Shown here: piece after piece, positions 62,110 through 64,000 of the stretch
How the letters are laid out: the number at the start of each line of letters is the position of its first letter
How positions within the stretch are numbered: position 1 is the first letter of the stretch
Origin: Fluviicola sp.
GTDB taxonomy: Bacteria > Bacteroidota > Bacteroidia > Flavobacteriales_D > Crocinitomicaceae
Reading direction: 5' to 3'
NCBI RefSeq assembly: GCF_039596395.1
Contig: NZ_JBCNJT010000002.1
Span: 1,178,001 to 1,242,000 of the forward strand
Length of the DNA: 64,000 nucleotides
Translations under genes and position numbers: made by a program
The notes under the pieces: model-generated
The model's database searches: none
The model's input: the letters and a program-made list of their open reading frames with translations, nothing else
Told to the model about the DNA's origin: nothing

Positions 62110-63135
62110 ATGAAAGAGCAAATCGCTGCAGCTAAGGAAGCTATCGAAAATTATGCCGTCACAGATCTCAATTCTGTAGAAGCGTTCCGTATTCACTTTT
62201 TGGGTTCCAAAGGAGAATTGAAGAACCTTTTCGGGGAGTTGAAAAACGTTCCGAACGAGGAGAAGAAGGAAGTAGGGCAGCTTTTGAATGGCTTGAGAAT
62301 CCTGGCGGAAGAAAAATGGATGCTTTCCAAAGAGAGCCTGGAAAATGTACAAGGTGCAGATTCCGATGTGGATGTAACCAGACCGGCAGAACCGGTTCCT
62401 TTCGGGGCAAGACATCCGCTTTCCATTGTTCGCAGCGAGATCATCGCGATATTTGAACGCATCGGTTATTCGGTTTCTGAAGGACCGGAAATCGAGGACG
62501 ATTGGCATAATTTCTCGGCATTGAACTTCCCGCCGGAACACCCGGCAAGAGATATGCAGGATACCTTCTTCATTGAAAAAGGAGAACGCGAAATGGCTTT
62601 GAGAACGCACACATCATCGGTACAGGTGCGTGTGATGGAATCTTCCACACCGCCGATCCGGACCATTTCGCCGGGAAGGGTTTACCGCAACGAGGCAATC
62701 TCTGCCCGTGCGCATTGTTTCTTTCACCAGGTGGAAGGATTGTACATCGATAAGAATGTTTCTTTTGCCGACCTGAAGCAAACGCTGGACTATTTCGCCA
62801 AATCCTTATTCGGGGATAAGGCAAAGATCCGTATGCGCCCGTCTTATTTCCCGTTTACGGAACCAAGTGCGGAAGTGGATGTTTCCTGTACGATCTGTAA
62901 CGGGAAAGGATGCAACGTGTGTAAATACACCGGCTGGCTCGAAATTTTGGGTTGCGGAATGGTAGATCCGAACGTATTGGAAGCTTCCGGGATCGATTCG
63001 GAAACGTATACAGGTTTTGCTTTCGGAATGGGAGTTGAGCGCATTGCCCAGTTGAAATTCCGGGTGAACGATTTGCGATTGTACTCGGAAAACGACGTGC
63101 GCTTCCTGAAACAATTTAAAGGAGTGAATTTCTGA
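62110..63135 (+). CDS. pheS: Phenylalanyl-tRNA synthetase alpha subunit
   Basis: A 341-residue catalytic alpha subunit of the class II heterotetramer, charging tRNA-Phe. It has the N-terminal helical arm (~1-90), motif 1 region ARHPLSIVRSEIIAIFERIG, DTFFIEKGEREMALRTHTSS, motif 2 around RVYRNEAISARAHCFFHQVEG and motif 3 GFAFGMGVERIAQLKF. Cys pairs in VSCTICNGKGCNVCKYTGW form an extra zinc-binding-like loop seen in some bacterial PheS. pheT is not adjacent. ytxJ starts inside its stop codon (TGATG). Confidence 0.96.
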   Translation: MKEQIAAAKEAIENYAVTDLNSVEAFRIHFLGSKGELKNLFGELKNVPNEEKKEVGQLLNGLRILAEEKWMLSKESLENVQGADSDVDVTRPAEPVPFGARHPLSIVRSEIIAIFERIGYSVSEGPEIEDDWHNFSALNFPPEHPARDMQDTFFIEKGEREMALRTHTSSVQVRVMESSTPPIRTISPGRVYRNEAISARAHCFFHQVEGLYIDKNVSFADLKQTLDYFAKSLFGDKAKIRMRPSYFPFTEPSAEVDVSCTICNGKGCNVCKYTGWLEILGCGMVDPNVLEASGIDSETYTGFAFGMGVERIAQLKFRVNDLRLYSENDVRFLKQFKGVNF

Positions 63136-63494
63136 TGGGACTTTTTTCAAGCAAACAGAAGGCCGAATTTCCATGGGTGAAATTGACGAGCTCTGAACAA
63201 TTACACGAACTGTTGAAATCTTCGGAAACGAAGCCGGTTTTATTCTTCAAGCACAGTACGCGCTGCAGCATTTCTTCCATGGCGCTCAACCGTTTTGAGA
63301 ATAACATGGACCCGGAAAGAGCAACCTGCGTTTACCTGGATTTATTGGCGTATCGTTCATTGTCGAACGAAATTGCAGCGCTCACGAAGGTAGAGCACCA
63401 ATCTCCGCAGGCTATTTTAATCAGTAATCACGAAGTCATTTATACGGAAACACACAACGGAATAAGTGCAACAGATATTTTGAAACTCATTTAA
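63135..63494 (+). CDS. ytxJ: Bacillithiol-system redox protein YtxJ
   Basis: A 119-residue thioredoxin-fold protein. The active-site region is FKHSTRCSISSMALNRFE, with a single Cys in the TRC position rather than a CxxC pair, as in YtxJ/bacilliredoxin-like proteins that act on bacillithiol mixed disulfides. Its start overlaps the pheS stop by one base, so translation is coupled. The link with pheS is positional only. The next gene begins two bases after its stop. Confidence 0.87.
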   Translation: MGLFSSKQKAEFPWVKLTSSEQLHELLKSSETKPVLFFKHSTRCSISSMALNRFENNMDPERATCVYLDLLAYRSLSNEIAALTKVEHQSPQAILISNHEVIYTETHNGISATDILKLI

Positions 63495-63496
63495 TT

Positions 63497-64000
63497 ATGA
63501 AAAGAAGAACCGGAATCATTATACTTCTCGTCCTGGTATTGGCAGCTTTTATCCTTGTTCCTTTGATGCGTTCGGGCGGCGGATCGGAAGAACTGGAAAT
63601 GGCAAAGTTTGACCTTCCGGGTGATCCGCAGGCAAAGTACGGACAGGATATTCCTATTAAGTTCGTGATCCCTGAAGGTTTGGCGAAAGTGGAATTGCTT
63701 TACAATGATTCGGTATTTGAGACCTGGAATAACCCGAAAGCGCAGACCAGAACAGTTGCTTTGAAAACGAATTATTACGGTGTGGGTTCCAGATCTTTGA
63801 TTTTGAGATCGACGTTTAAGGACGGAACGGTGTTGGATAATTCGGCGATTGTCCGTGTAACTTCAGACATTGACCCGGAAATCCTGTTTGTGAAAATTGT
63901 CAATGAATTGCCGCACAACCCGGAAAACTATACGCAGGGTTATGAGTTTGACGGAAACCAGTTGTATGAAGGTACCGGAGATCCGGGGCAGCAGGGAAAA
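63497..64000 (+). CDS. Glutaminyl-peptide cyclotransferase, N-terminal part (cut by window)
   Basis: An ATG two bases after the ytxJ stop opens a frame of 168 codons to the window edge. It starts with a membrane or signal segment (MKRRTGIIILLVLVLAAFIL), then a beta-rich domain (~30-125; FVIPEGLAKVELLYNDS). From ~140 on comes ELPHNPENYTQGYEFDGNQL and YEGTGDPGQQGK, the start of the glutamine-cyclotransferase propeller that makes pyroglutamate at peptide ends. The family call rests on this start; the active-site region is beyond the window. It is probably cotranscribed with pheS-ytxJ. Confidence 0.8.
   Translation, partial: MKRRTGIIILLVLVLAAFILVPLMRSGGGSEELEMAKFDLPGDPQAKYGQDIPIKFVIPEGLAKVELLYNDSVFETWNNPKAQTRTVALKTNYYGVGSRSLILRSTFKDGTVLDNSAIVRVTSDIDPEILFVKIVNELPHNPENYTQGYEFDGNQLYEGTGDPGQQGK

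Overview
The window looks like chromosomal DNA of a free-living Bacteroidota member, most likely order Flavobacteriales and possibly Crocinitomicaceae/Fluviicola-like (family level is inference). Supporting signs are C-terminal type IX secretion (T9SS) sorting domains on large secreted proteins, lipoproteins of the SCKKD / CRKK type, a DUF4271 gene beside hemD, a YtxJ (bacillithiol-system) protein, the long form of LysS, scarce Shine-Dalgarno sites, and many promoters with the Bacteroidota -7 box TAnnTTTG. I see no prophage, integrase, transposase or CRISPR array.

Layout. 0-9 kb (mostly minus): a truncated VCBS-repeat protein, a diheme-cytochrome lipoprotein, lysS, an outer-membrane protein, an RluB-type pseudouridine synthase, yraN and a MORN-repeat protein. 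9-16 kb: a LysE exporter, a small acidic protein, an acyltransferase, a GT2 glycosyltransferase, and the two CoA-transferase subunits separated by an unrelated membrane-protein gene. 15-25 kb: PBP1A, hemD-DUF4271, a glutaryl-CoA-dehydrogenase-like gene, hemW, a second GT2 and an amidase with a SPOR-like tail. 25-29 kb: ssb, tRNA-Asn with a nearby copy of its 3' end, a BrkB-family membrane protein and an M61 peptidase with a single-base frameshift. 29-34 kb: a 600-base structured intergenic region, then a sigma-54-type response regulator and a hybrid histidine kinase with an Hpt domain, the pair flanked at both ends by the same inverted repeat. 34-53 kb: secreted proteins (Asp-box, S41 protease, CotH, M12B protease, GH92 mannosidase), tRNA-Leu, hutI, TraB/GumN, a degenerate DUF4143 ATPase and AMP nucleosidase. 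53-64 kb: an operon of TPR-SpoIIE phosphatase, GH20 hexosaminidase and cutC; an S9 peptidase; three tandem paralogous lipoproteins; and pheS-ytxJ followed by a glutaminyl cyclotransferase cut by the window end.

The gene content is mostly housekeeping plus a large secreted and surface-degradative repertoire (proteases, hexosaminidase, mannosidase) and amino-acid and ketone-body catabolism. The least ordinary material lies between genes: a family of GTAGGGGCG/CGCCCCTAC-type palindromes, expandable GTTCAAA arrays, TTTTCA-N3-TGAAAA boxes around the two-component cassette, TAnnTTTG boxes four bases from start codons (probable leaderless mRNAs), and the structured 29.3-29.8 kb region, which also holds a protein-like short reading frame.
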